Shown here: positions 50,861 to 58,739 of the stretch, piece after piece
How the letters are laid out: every line of letters starts with the position of its first letter
Numbering within the stretch: position 1 is the stretch's first letter
NCBI GenBank assembly: GCA_963730785.1
Contig: CAVSTF010000016.1
Coordinates: 1 to 64,000 of the forward strand
DNA: 64,000 bases
Direction: 5' to 3'
Source: Bog-473 sp963730785
Lineage (GTDB): Bacteria; Actinomycetota; Acidimicrobiia; Acidimicrobiales; RAAP-2
Translations under genes and position numbers: made by a program
Notes under the pieces: model-generated
Databases searched by the model: none
Seen by the model: the letters and a program-made list of their open reading frames with translations, nothing else
What the model was told of the DNA's origin: nothing

Positions 50861-51534
50861 TGCCCCGCCTACGGCAGGTCCCCAAGAGCGAAGCCACCGC
50901 ACCCATCGTCACCACCATGTACGAGTGGCTGTTCGAGGGGCGGGATCCGGTGGCCGAGCCCGGGCGCTGGGATGGCACGACGGGCGACTGGTGGACCGTC
51001 TTCGCCTCGGTACCCGATGTGCTCGATCATGCCGTCAAGGGATTCGGGCTCTACCAGAGCCCCAAACGACTGCTCCCACCCGAGCTACGTGAGCTGGGTC
51101 AGATCCGCACCGGCTGGGCCGCCGGCTCGCAGTTCGTCTTCTCGCAGCACGCCAAGTCGATGCGTGAGTTGGGGATGCCCGAGGAGAAGATCACATCGAT
51201 CCCTTCGTGGCCGGTGGCGAGTTGTTACGACCCGGCCGAGCGGGCCGTACTCGCCTACACCGACTGCCTGGTCTACGACCTCGGGCGGGTGCCCGATGCG
51301 ATTTTCGACGAGCTCAAGCGTCACTTGAGCGACGAGCAGATCCTGGAGCTGACCTATATCTCGACCATGTACCTGCAGCATGCGGTCATGTCCCGAGCGC
51401 TGCGCACGGAATTCGATGACCGGGAAGAAGTGATTGTCGAGGTGCCGGGGCCACCGGGCGCATCGGCGATGCACGCGGCGCCGGTGGGTTGGGCGGCTGC
51501 TGCTGCAGCGGCGGCATCGAGCGACCCCGCCTAG
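50860..51534 (+). CDS. Carboxymuconolactone decarboxylase (CMD/AhpD-like) family protein
   Basis: 224 residues, MPRLRQVPKSEATAPIVTTM. Helical CMD fold: LLPPELRELGQIRTGWAAGS, FVFSQHAKSMRELGMPEEKI, CYDPAERAVLAYTDCLVYDL and LSDEQILELTYISTMYLQHA. The CxxC of peroxidase-active AhpD is absent, so it is more like the gamma-carboxymuconolactone decarboxylase branch. Together with the coupled VOC gene it suggests degradation of a ring-derived compound (inference). The tail WAAAAAAAASSDPA is low complexity. The stop TAG is inside CGCCTAGGCG. Confidence 0.85.
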   Translation: MPRLRQVPKSEATAPIVTTMYEWLFEGRDPVAEPGRWDGTTGDWWTVFASVPDVLDHAVKGFGLYQSPKRLLPPELRELGQIRTGWAAGSQFVFSQHAKSMRELGMPEEKITSIPSWPVASCYDPAERAVLAYTDCLVYDLGRVPDAIFDELKRHLSDEQILELTYISTMYLQHAVMSRALRTEFDDREEVIVEVPGPPGASAMHAAPVGWAAAAAAAASSDPA

Positions 51535-51591
51535 GCGCAACTTTCCGACCCAACGTTCGCTCATCTCGCCTACTCACTTAGGAGCCCTCGC

Positions 51592-52669
51592 ATGTCTGAC
51601 GCCTTCCTCACCCCGCACGTTGTCGATCCCGGTGATGAGCACCGGCACGCGCCCGACGCCGACGACCTCTGGAACGAGTCCTATTACGCCGACTTCGTCC
51701 ACGACGACGGCAGCTTCGGCGGCTGGTTGCGGCTGGGTTTGTATCCCAATCGCCAGGTGGCGTGGTGGACGACCTGGATCGTCGGCCCCGATCGCACCGG
51801 CATCTGCTCGGTCAATTACACCGTCCCGGTTCCTGCCGGTACGGGGCTCGTGGCCGAGGACGCAGACACCCGCATCGAGCTCGACGTCATCGACCCGCTG
51901 CGTCAGTTCCGGATTGCGGCCAGTGCGCCGGCCGTGGCCTATGCGAATCCGGAGGAGGCCTATTCGGATGCGCCGGGCTCGGCGGCGAGGCTGGACCTTG
52001 ATCTGACGTGGGAGACCGACGGCTCGCCGTATCACTACGACCTGACGACTCGATACGAGATTCCTTGCAACGTCACGGGGCGGGTGAAGGTTGAGGGGGC
52101 CGGCGGCGTGGAGGAGCTGACCGTGCGCGGGCAGGGGCAGCGAGATCATTCGTGGGGCGTGCGGGACTGGTGGGCCTTCGGCTGGTGTTGGTCATCGGCC
52201 CGGCTGGATGACGGGACCCGGGTGCATCTGGCGGACATCCGGATGCCGGGGTTTCCGGTGGCGTTCGGGTATGTGCAGACGCCGGGCGGGAGCGGGTCGG
52301 GCGGGAGCGGGTCGGGCGGGGGTTCAGGGAGTGTGGGCGTGCACCAGGTGACTCGCTTGGAGGTGACCGAGGAGCTGGGGGCGCACGGATTCCCGACCAC
52401 GGCGCACATCGGGATCGCGGCGGTTCCCCTAGGCGGGGAATCGGCGTCCGGGGAATCGGCCTCCGGGGAATCGGCGGAGGTGGAGGTGGAGGTCGCTGAA
52501 GGACTTGTCCATCACGGTGACGCCGCTGGCGTACGGCCCGGTGCTGCTGGTGAACGATATCGATGGGCGGACGAGCCATTTCCCCCGGGCGATGGTGCGG
52601 TACGAGGCGGAGGACGGGCGGCGGGGTTTGGGCTGGATCGAGTGGAATCAGCCGGATCCCGGCGCCTAG
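51592..52669 (+). CDS. DUF7064-like beta-barrel protein (one frameshift)
   Basis: About 358 residues, MSDAFLTPHVVDPGDEHRHA, with GGAG upstream. The body has LWNESYYADFVHDDGSFGGW, WWTTWIVGPDRTGICSVNYT and the motif GQRDHSWGVRDWWAFGWCWS, typical of lipocalin-like proteins of the DUF7064/DUF7065 or CrtC-like group found in mycobacteria. A GS-rich insertion (PGGSGSGGSGSGGGSGSVG) and a triple ESASG repeat interrupt the fold. After a break near 52497 the frame continues LSITVTPLAYGPVLLVNDID and ends GLGWIEWNQPDPGA at TAG 52667-52669. Often located with steroid or lipid catabolic genes; the reaction is unknown. Confidence 0.72.
52284..52322. repeat. G-rich 15-base tandem repeat inside the DUF7064-like gene
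   Basis: GGGCGGGAGCGGGTC occurs twice in tandem (52284-52298, 52299-52313), followed by GGGCGGGGG. It encodes the Gly/Ser insertion and offers eight runs of three G with loops of one to three bases, a canonical G-quadruplex arrangement on the coding strand. Confidence 0.8.
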
Positions 52670-52823
52670 GGCGTAGCGCGAGTGGCGCTTCGGGTGGTTC
52701 GGGCGCTTCGGGCGCCTGAGCAGGGGTTCCGGTCCGTTGGTGGGATCGGATTCAGGGTTGCAAAGTGGTTGTTTCTGCCCGGACCGAACCAACGGGTCGG
52801 TCGCTGACCACTACCCTTTGTGC

Positions 52824-53681
52824 GTGTCCAGCGCCATTAGACCTGCTCATAGATCTGCTCATCTCTCGAAGCTGAAGGGTGCCCGACAGGGCACGCGGAG
52901 GGCTACCCGCAAGGGCGGCCGCAGCGCGAGTGCCGCCTTGGCCGCCCTCTGCAGTGCCGGCCTGATCCTCGGCCTTTCCTCCGGCGTGGCCTCAGCGGCC
53001 AGCCACAAGTCGAAGAAGTCCACGGCCAAGACGACGACGACCACCACCACGGCGCCGGCTTCCACGACCACGGCGGTGAGCGCAGCCGATACCTGGCTGC
53101 TCAAGGCCATCGGGGCGGAGGCCAAGCTGGGCAGCGTTCGCATTCTGGGGAACGTGCAGCAGACCACGGGCGACATCATCTTGTCGCTCGATGTGAACGG
53201 CGACGGAGAAGGCGGCGGCACGTTCAAGCAGCAGGGCAGCACCATTCAGCTCAAGCGCATCGGCCCGTTGCTGTACTTCAACGCGCCGGCCAAGTTCTGG
53301 TCCGCGCACGCGACGGCGGCGCAGACGAAGCAGTACGGCGGGAAGTGGATCGAGGTGTCGGCGCTCGACTCCCGCTTCACTTCCTTCGACCAGTTCCTCG
53401 ATGCCGGCGATCTGGTGGCTGCCGTCTTCCAGGGCCACACCACGCCGCTGACCGTCAGTCGACCGACCACGTACCAGGGGCACAAGGTCGTCATTGTGGG
53501 TGACACCGTCACCGTCAAGGGCAAGAAGTCGAGCGGCAAGATGTACATCGAGTCCACCGGCACGCCCTATGTGCTCAAGATCGTCGACCGTGGGCCGACC
53601 GAGAACAGCACCATTTACTTCTCGAACTACGGCGCTCCGAAGTCGATCTCGGTGCCGCCAGAGCCGATCAACCTGTCTTAG
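52824..53681 (+). CDS. LppX/LprG-like secreted protein
   Basis: About 285 residues; GTG 52824 gives SSAIRPAHRSAHLSKLKGAR, a long basic n-region, then the hydrophobic core SAALAALCSAGLILGLSSGV. A Thr-rich linker leads into a domain like the LppX_LprAFG fold: LKAIGAEAKLGSVRILGNVQ, GGTFKQQGSTIQLKRIGPLL, KQYGGKWIEVSALDSRF, and YIESTGTPYVLKIVDRG. Mycobacterial LppX and LprG carry lipids between membrane and envelope; a lipid ligand here is inferred. A classical lipobox is not obvious, so it may be secreted instead of lipid-anchored. A longer in-frame start at 52737 is unlikely. Confidence 0.8.
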   Translation: MSSAIRPAHRSAHLSKLKGARQGTRRATRKGGRSASAALAALCSAGLILGLSSGVASAASHKSKKSTAKTTTTTTTAPASTTTAVSAADTWLLKAIGAEAKLGSVRILGNVQQTTGDIILSLDVNGDGEGGGTFKQQGSTIQLKRIGPLLYFNAPAKFWSAHATAAQTKQYGGKWIEVSALDSRFTSFDQFLDAGDLVAAVFQGHTTPLTVSRPTTYQGHKVVIVGDTVTVKGKKSSGKMYIESTGTPYVLKIVDRGPTENSTIYFSNYGAPKSISVPPEPINLS

Positions 53682-53771
53682 GTACGTCGTAGGTACTGGG
53701 CGGGTAATTCCGCCTGGTGGAGTCCGGCGGAATCGTCCGGTCCCCCGCCTACCGGTCCCCCGCCTAGGGAC

Positions 53772-54527
53772 CTACTTGAGGAGGTTGCCGAGCATCCCGC
53801 CTATGGCGCCGCCCTCGAGCGCGCTGCCGGTGTCGCCACGGTTCGGCATGTACGGCTCGAGTGAGCCGGCCAGGATCGGGAGGGGCATCGACTGCAGCCA
53901 GATGCGGCCGGGGCCGTTCATGACCGCGAAGTGGTGCCCGTCATCGCCCATGTAGCGGTTGACCAGGCCGGGTACTCGCTCGATCGTGAAGGTGATGGAT
54001 GACTGGAACAGCCCGACGTGACCCGGGTGCACCCGCATGCTTTGGCCGGCCACCAGGTCGAAGGCGAGGACTTCGCCGGATAGGTCCACGAAGGCCCGGC
54101 CTTGGCCGCTGATTTTCTGCAGCAGGAAGCCCATGCCGCCGAAGATGCCGCCCCGCAGCGATTGCTGCATGCCGATGCCGAGCTCCACGCCCGGCGTCGC
54201 CGCCATGAAGCCGTGGCGGTGCACCATGAACTCGTTGCCGGGCGTCACGTCGATGGGCACGATGTGGCCGGGTTGCTTGGCGGCGAACGAGATGGAGCCG
54301 ACCCCGCCTTGCGCCGTCCAGGTGGTCATGAGGATGGAGCCGCCGCCGACGGCCCGCTTGAGCGCGCCCATCACGCCTTTGCCGCCCATGCCGCCGCCCA
54401 TGTTGGTGGTGAAGGTGATGGCGTCGGTCATCCAGCTGAATTCGCCGACTTCGGAGACGACCGACTCGCCGGGTTGCAGCGTCAGTTCTAGAACCGGCAT
54501 GACCGTGCCGTGAATGGTCTCGTCCAT
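53772..54527 (-). CDS. AIM24-family protein
   Basis: 251 residues, MDETIHGTVMPVLELTLQPG. ATG 54527 follows the ideal ribosome site AGGAGGT with seven bases between. The fold is a beta-helix-like barrel: ESVVSEVGEFSWMTDAITFT, GAVGGG-type glycine loop GALKRAVGGGSILMTTWTAQ, GHIVPIDVTPGNEFMVHRHG, GQGRAFVDLSGEVLAFDLVA, and the terminal GGAIGGMLGNLLK. Bacterial AIM24 (TIGR00266) proteins are of unknown function; the mitochondrial one affects inner-membrane organisation. The preceding frame is open and gives an apparent fusion to the methyltransferase, which I reject. Confidence 0.9.
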   Translation of the reverse strand: MDETIHGTVMPVLELTLQPGESVVSEVGEFSWMTDAITFTTNMGGGMGGKGVMGALKRAVGGGSILMTTWTAQGGVGSISFAAKQPGHIVPIDVTPGNEFMVHRHGFMAATPGVELGIGMQQSLRGGIFGGMGFLLQKISGQGRAFVDLSGEVLAFDLVAGQSMRVHPGHVGLFQSSITFTIERVPGLVNRYMGDDGHHFAVMNGPGRIWLQSMPLPILAGSLEPYMPNRGDTGSALEGGAIGGMLGNLLK

Positions 54528-54634
54528 GGTGCTGACCTCCTGCGTCGGGTGCGTCGGGTGGATGGGTGCGGTGGGGGTGGTTGGTGGGTGCTGATGCGAG
54601 CGTAGTGGGAGGGCTGCGGGGTGCGCAGTTCTCC

Positions 54635-55433
54635 CTAGGCGGGGCGGGAGCCGTCGCCGCGGAAGGTGAACAGTTGCGCGTGCGGGTCGAAGGGTGGCGG
54701 GGTCGGGGCGGAGGCGTGGGGGTCGGGGTCGGAGTCGTGGCGGGTCGGTGTCGGTGTCGGGGTCGGTGTCGGTGTCGGCAAGGCGGTGTCGCCCGACAGT
54801 GAGGACGAACTCCTCGGGTGACTCAAACGACGCTTCCTCGAACCCGGCGTCGGCGAACCACTCCCGAACGGTTGGCGTGAGGTCGGGCTGGCGCCTATGG
54901 CGGGTCCACACCACCGAGCCACGGGGGGCGAGCCAGGTCGGCATGATCTCGATGGTGCGGTGAATATCCGCCGGCGAGATGTTGCCGAACACCCCGGCAA
55001 TCACCACGATGTCGGCCGGCACGTAGGCGGCGTAGTGTTGGGCCAGCGAGGCGTCGCCTTCGACGACCTCGATCTGGTGCCCGACGCCGGCTGCGGCGGC
55101 ACGGTTGCGGGCGAACTCGACGAGGGCGGGATCGAGTTCGACCAGGAGGCAGCGCAGGTCGTGGTTGGGCAGGCGGGTAGCGTCGGCGGCGGTAGCGGCG
55201 GCCACATCGATCACGTCTCGCCCCTGACCGGCGCAGATGCTCACTATTTGGATCGGTCGCCCGCTCTCTGGGCTCGGGGACACGGCTCGGGCCTGTCGGG
55301 CTTCGCCCAAGGCGGCCCGGATCGCCTCCTGCACGAGGCGCAGCCGCACGTTCAAGCGTGAATCAGGGTCCTCGTAGTCCCTGTGCCACCGGACCCAGTG
55401 CGAACTCGCCTCGCCATGAGCACCGTCGGTCAT
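54635..55433 (-). CDS. SAM-dependent methyltransferase, class I (frameshifted near the end)
   Basis: About 266 residues, MTDGAHGEASSHWVRWHRDY. SAM motif I is IVSICAGQGRDVIDVAAATA; the acidic end of beta-2 is CLLVELDPALVEFARNRA; later IVVIAGVFGNISPADIHRTI and SVVWTRHRRQPDLTPTVREW. This pattern belongs to the class-I methyltransferases with CAGxGRD. The C-terminus contains a D/T/P repeat from six tandem hexamers (54743-54778); just after it the frame changes, and removing one C from CCC joins RHDSDPDPHASAPTPPPFDP and QLFTFRGDGSRPA. It diverges by only 26 bases from the adenine methylase gene. Substrate unknown. Confidence 0.82.
54743..54778. repeat. Six tandem hexamers (GTCGGT type) inside the methyltransferase gene
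   Basis: Six in-register copies of GTCGGT/GTCGGG/GTCGGC encode alternating Asp-Thr/Asp-Pro on the minus strand. Upstream bases 54720-54742 are a degenerate continuation. Hexamer copy-number change would keep the frame, so it can alter tail length without destroying the protein. Confidence 0.85.
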
Positions 55434-55459
55434 GGCTCGCCATCGTAGGGTGGGGCGCG

Positions 55460-56608
55460 ATGATCAAGTATCTGGGAAGCAAGCGCCGACTCGTGCCGGT
55501 GCTGACCCAGATCTGTGCCGCCACCGGCGCCCGCACGGCGCTCGACCTCTTCACCGGCACCACTCGAGTGGCCCAGGCCTTCAAGGGCCAGGGCGTGCAC
55601 GTCACGGCCGTCGACAGCGCTCGATACGCCCACGTCTTCGCCCAGACCTACATCGCCACCGACGCTGCCGCCACCGACCTGCCGTCGCTGACCGCAGCCG
55701 TCCACCACCTCAACGAGCTGCCCGGAAAGCCCGGCTACGTGCACGACACGTTCAGCCAGGAGGCTCGATATTTTCAGCCGTTCAATGGGGCTCGGATCGA
55801 TGCCGTGCGCGATGCCATTGACCGTGAGTATGCGGGGTCGCCGTTGTACCCGATGCTGTTGACCAGTCTGATTGAGGCGGCCGACCGGGTGGACTCGACG
55901 ACGGGCGTGCAGATGGCGTATGTGAAGCAGTGGGCGCCGCGGTCGTCGCGGCCGCTGTGCCTGCGGGTGCCCGAGATGCTGCCGGGTGACGGGAGGGCCG
56001 TGCTGGGCGATGCGGTTGCGCTGACGGGGGCGGGTGCGGGTGCGGGGGCGGGTTCGGAGGGCGGGGATGGGTTGGGGTCGTTCGATTTGGCGTACTTGGA
56101 CCCGCCGTACAACCAGCATCGGTATTTCACGAACTATCACGTGTGGGAGACCCTGGTGGCCTGGGATGCGCCCGAGCCCTATGGCGTGGCCCGCAAGCGG
56201 ATCGACTCCAGGGATCCCTCAACCCGGAGCGCCTTCAACTCGAAGAAGACCATGCCGGCGGCGCTGCGGTCCGTCGTCAGCGGCGTGGATTGCGAGCTCC
56301 TGCTGCTCTCCTACAACGATGAATCGTGGCTCCGGGTCGATGAGCTGGAAGAGCTCTGCCGGGGTCGGGGCGAGGTGGCGACGTTGGCCTTCGACTCCGC
56401 TCGATACGTCGGCGCCCGCATCGGCATCCACTCGCCCTCGGGGATAAAGGTCGGGAACGTCGGGCGGCTCTTGAACCAAGAACTCCTGGTCATCGCCGGG
56501 CCACCCGAGTTGGTGCGGCGGGCGGTGGTCTCGGTCGAGGCCGTGGCCAGCGGGACAGCGGTCAGCCGGACAGCGGTCGGCGGCCTCTCGGCGGATCGGC
56601 TTCAATAG
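55460..56608 (+). CDS. Orphan D12-class adenine-specific DNA methyltransferase
   Basis: 382 residues, MIKYLGSKRRLVPVLTQICA. The N-terminal KYLGSKRRL is the D12/Dam signature; the SAM motif is ALDLFTGTTRVAQAFKGQGV; the catalytic motif IV is FDLAYLDPPYNQHRYFTNYH (DPPY). The order and length fit N6-adenine methylases of the Dam type. No endonuclease gene is nearby, so it is an orphan methylase, perhaps regulatory or protective. A Gly/Ala repeat (GAGAGAGAGSEGGDG) is inserted before motif IV. The recognition sequence cannot be read from the gene. Intact. Confidence 0.9.
   Translation: MIKYLGSKRRLVPVLTQICAATGARTALDLFTGTTRVAQAFKGQGVHVTAVDSARYAHVFAQTYIATDAAATDLPSLTAAVHHLNELPGKPGYVHDTFSQEARYFQPFNGARIDAVRDAIDREYAGSPLYPMLLTSLIEAADRVDSTTGVQMAYVKQWAPRSSRPLCLRVPEMLPGDGRAVLGDAVALTGAGAGAGAGSEGGDGLGSFDLAYLDPPYNQHRYFTNYHVWETLVAWDAPEPYGVARKRIDSRDPSTRSAFNSKKTMPAALRSVVSGVDCELLLLSYNDESWLRVDELEELCRGRGEVATLAFDSARYVGARIGIHSPSGIKVGNVGRLLNQELLVIAGPPELVRRAVVSVEAVASGTAVSRTAVGGLSADRLQ
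56026..56052. repeat. G-rich hexamer repeat inside the adenine methylase gene
   Basis: Runs of three to five G at 56026-56030, 56032-56034, 56038-56040, 56044-56048 and 56050-56052, separated by one to three bases, encode the Gly/Ala insertion before the DPPY motif. The pattern satisfies the usual G-quadruplex rule on the coding strand. Confidence 0.75.
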
Positions 56609-56613
56609 GCGCC

Positions 56614-57612
56614 GTGACGATGGGACCGGAGCGCATTGAACACCAGCACGGCGACCACGAGCATGAGCATGAGCATGGGGCGGCTGAGCACAACCATGAT
56701 CGGCATCGAGATGGGTACCCACGGCTGGAGGACGTCGACCTCTCCCTGCGCATCTCCCGGGATGAGGAGGCCCGTCGATTAGAGAAGGCGCAGCTCCGCC
56801 TCCTCCACCTCCGGCTCATCAATGGCGGTCAGCTCACCGGCGGCAAGCTCGGCCCGCCGGTCTGCATCGTGTTCGAGGGCTGGGACGCCGCCGGCAAGGG
56901 TGGCGCCATCAAGCGGATGGTCGAGCCGCTGGACCCTCGCCATGTGCACATCGCTCCTTTTGCGGCGCCGACGCCGGACGAGTTGCGGCATCACTTTCTG
57001 TGGCGGTTCTGGCCGCCGCTGCCCGGGTGGGGCGGCATGACGATTTTTGACCGCAGCTGGTATGGGCGGGTGTTGGTGGAGCGGGTGGAGAACCTGGCTA
57101 CCGAGGTGCAGTGGCGGCGGGCCTACGACGAGATCAACGACTTTGAGCACACGTTGGCCGAAGAGGGCATGGTCGTCATCAAGATCTGGATGCACTTGTC
57201 GCACGAGGAGCAGCTGCGGCGGTTCGAGCGGCGGCGGGATGATCCGTTGAAGTCGTGGAAGCTGACCGATGAGGACTGGCGGAACCGGGAGAAGCGTCCG
57301 GCGTATCTGGAAGCGGTCTCGGACATGTTGCGGCTGACCAACGGGAAGTTGGCGCCATGGGACGTGATCTCGTCGGAGCACAAGCGCAATGGGCGGGTTG
57401 AGGTGATTGAGACGGTCATTCGGCGGATGGAGGAGGGGATGGCCCGCTGGGGCGTGTCCGTGCCGTCGTCGGAGGATGAGGAAGAGCGCAAAACGGAGCT
57501 GGCGTTGGCGGTGGATGACGCCGATGCGGACGTGGTGGAGGTCGAGGTGGCGGGTGCGGGTGCGGGTGCGGGTGCGGGTGCAGATGCGGGTCGATGTTGC
57601 AGGCGCCGTTGA
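56614..57612 (+). CDS. ppk2: Polyphosphate kinase 2 family protein with His-rich N-terminus
   Basis: 332 residues from GTG 56614 (or ATG 56620). Residues 10-31 contain nine His with Glu/Asp between (EHQHGDHEHEHEHG), a likely metal-binding or regulatory segment not found in most PPK2 proteins. The kinase core has Walker A FEGWDAAGKGGAIKRMVEPL, FWPPLPGWGGMTIFDRSWYG with the Walker B Asp (FDRSWYGRVLVERVE), and the lid ERRRDDPLKSWKLTDEDW. The RVLVERVE form is closest to the polyphosphate:AMP/ADP phosphotransferases. It transfers phosphate between polyphosphate and nucleotides. The tail AGAGAGAGAGADAG comes from a hexamer repeat. Confidence 0.9.
   Translation: MTMGPERIEHQHGDHEHEHEHGAAEHNHDRHRDGYPRLEDVDLSLRISRDEEARRLEKAQLRLLHLRLINGGQLTGGKLGPPVCIVFEGWDAAGKGGAIKRMVEPLDPRHVHIAPFAAPTPDELRHHFLWRFWPPLPGWGGMTIFDRSWYGRVLVERVENLATEVQWRRAYDEINDFEHTLAEEGMVVIKIWMHLSHEEQLRRFERRRDDPLKSWKLTDEDWRNREKRPAYLEAVSDMLRLTNGKLAPWDVISSEHKRNGRVEVIETVIRRMEEGMARWGVSVPSSEDEEERKTELALAVDDADADVVEVEVAGAGAGAGAGADAGRCCRRR
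57552..57581. repeat. Five tandem GGGTGC hexamers at the 3' end of ppk2
   Basis: GGG runs at 57552, 57558, 57564, 57570 and 57576 are each separated by TGC. This is a textbook G3N3 G-quadruplex motif on the coding strand, 31 bases before the stop codon. It encodes alternating Gly-Ala residues beyond the conserved kinase fold. Confidence 0.9.
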
Positions 57613-57633
57613 TGGCGAGGAGAGGTTGGAAGC

Positions 57634-58623
57634 ATGAGTGAGGCTGCTCGATACGGCATCACCATCCCTTTCGACGGGATTCCGCTGCATGCCCACCGGG
57701 AGTGGTATTCCCGACTGGTGGCGTTGGGCTACTCCGATGTGTGGTCGGCCGAGGTCGACGGCTCTGACGGATTCACCCCGCTGGCCTTGGCGGCGGCCTG
57801 GGAGCCGACGCTGCGCCTAGGCGTGGCCATCACCCCCGCCTACACGAGAGGCCCGGCACTCATGGCGCAGAGTGTGGCCTCCATCGCCGATGCGGCGCCT
57901 GGGCAGTTTGCGTTCGGGTTGGGGGCGTCGTCGGAGATCATCGTGGCGGGGTGGAACGGTCTCGAGTTCACCAACCAGTACAAGCGGGTGCGCGACATGT
58001 TGCGGTTCTTGCGGGTCGCCATGACGGGCGAGAAGGTGACCGAAACCTACGAGACCTTCCACGTGACGGGTTTCCGTTTGGCTCGGGTCCCGGAGCACCA
58101 ACCGCCGCTCTACTTGGCGGCGTTGCGGCCGGGCATGTTGCACCTGGCGGGGAAGGAAGCCGATGGCGCCATTTTGAACTGGCTGAGCGCCGACGACGTG
58201 CCCAAGGCGGTGGCGGAGGTGAAGAGTGCTGCCCCGGATGGTGCGCACCGGGAGATCGTGGCCCGCATCTTCGTCATCCCGACCGATGACGCCGACTTGG
58301 CCCGGATGGTGGGTCGCCGCATGATCACCGCCTATTTGAATGTGCATGCGTATGCCGAGTTCCATCGCTGGCTGGGCCGGGGTCCGGCGTTGCAGCCGAT
58401 GTGGGATGCCTGGCAGGCGGGCGATCGCAAGGCGGCGCTGGCCGCCATCCCCGATGAGGTGGTCGATGCACTGGTGGTGCACGGTTCGCCCGCCCAGTGC
58501 CGAGCGCACGTGCAGCGATACCAGGACAACGGGATCACCGTGCCCGCCATCGCGGTCATCCCGCTGGGCATCGAACTGGATGCGGCGATCGAGGGGCTGG
58601 CGCCGGGCGCACCGCAGGCGTAG
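57634..58623 (+). CDS. LLM-class F420-dependent oxidoreductase, Rv3093c-type
   Basis: 329 residues, MSEAARYGITIPFDGIPLHA. Family blocks: LVALGYSDVWSAEVDGSDGF, LRLGVAITPAYTRGPALMAQ, PGQFAFGLGASSEIIVAGWN and NQYKRVRDMLRFLRVAMTGE. These match the F420 subfamily named after Rv3093c (TIGR03841). It probably reduces or oxidises a carbonyl or ring of a lipid-like substrate; the exact reaction is unknown. Intact. The stop is followed by a pair of direct repeats (58634-58690) and then the amidase gene. Confidence 0.9.
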   Translation: MSEAARYGITIPFDGIPLHAHREWYSRLVALGYSDVWSAEVDGSDGFTPLALAAAWEPTLRLGVAITPAYTRGPALMAQSVASIADAAPGQFAFGLGASSEIIVAGWNGLEFTNQYKRVRDMLRFLRVAMTGEKVTETYETFHVTGFRLARVPEHQPPLYLAALRPGMLHLAGKEADGAILNWLSADDVPKAVAEVKSAAPDGAHREIVARIFVIPTDDADLARMVGRRMITAYLNVHAYAEFHRWLGRGPALQPMWDAWQAGDRKAALAAIPDEVVDALVVHGSPAQCRAHVQRYQDNGITVPAIAVIPLGIELDAAIEGLAPGAPQA

Positions 58624-58633
58624 AGGCTCGAGA

Positions 58634-58690
58634 GGCTCGATGGGCGGGAGGGGCACGAGAGGGATCGAGGGCTCGATGGGCGGGAGGGGC
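58634..58690. repeat. Pair of 21-base direct repeats
   Basis: The sequence starting GGCTCGATGGGCGGGAGG occurs identically at 58634-58654 and 58670-58690, start-to-start distance 36 bases, in the 116-base gap between the F420 enzyme and the amidase. The surrounding bases repeat GAGG and CTCGA units, indicating local duplication. Could serve as a regulatory or mRNA element; no regulator is suggested. Confidence 0.85.
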
Positions 58691-58739
58691 TCGAAAGTGG
58701 CAGGCTCGAACGCGTGACCGACCCCCGCATGGCGTGCCA

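Noticed and set aside
54743..54778. Phase-variable switch in the methyltransferase
   Set aside because: The repeat unit is six bases, so copy-number change would not shift the frame. The observed frame change is explained by a CCC run just after the repeat.
53772..55433. A 553-residue fusion of methyltransferase and AIM24 protein
   Set aside because: The open frame joins them only because of a one-base indel after the hexamer repeat. The AIM24 part has its own ATG with an ideal AGGAGGT, and the true methyltransferase C-terminus is found in the neighbouring frame, ending at 54635.
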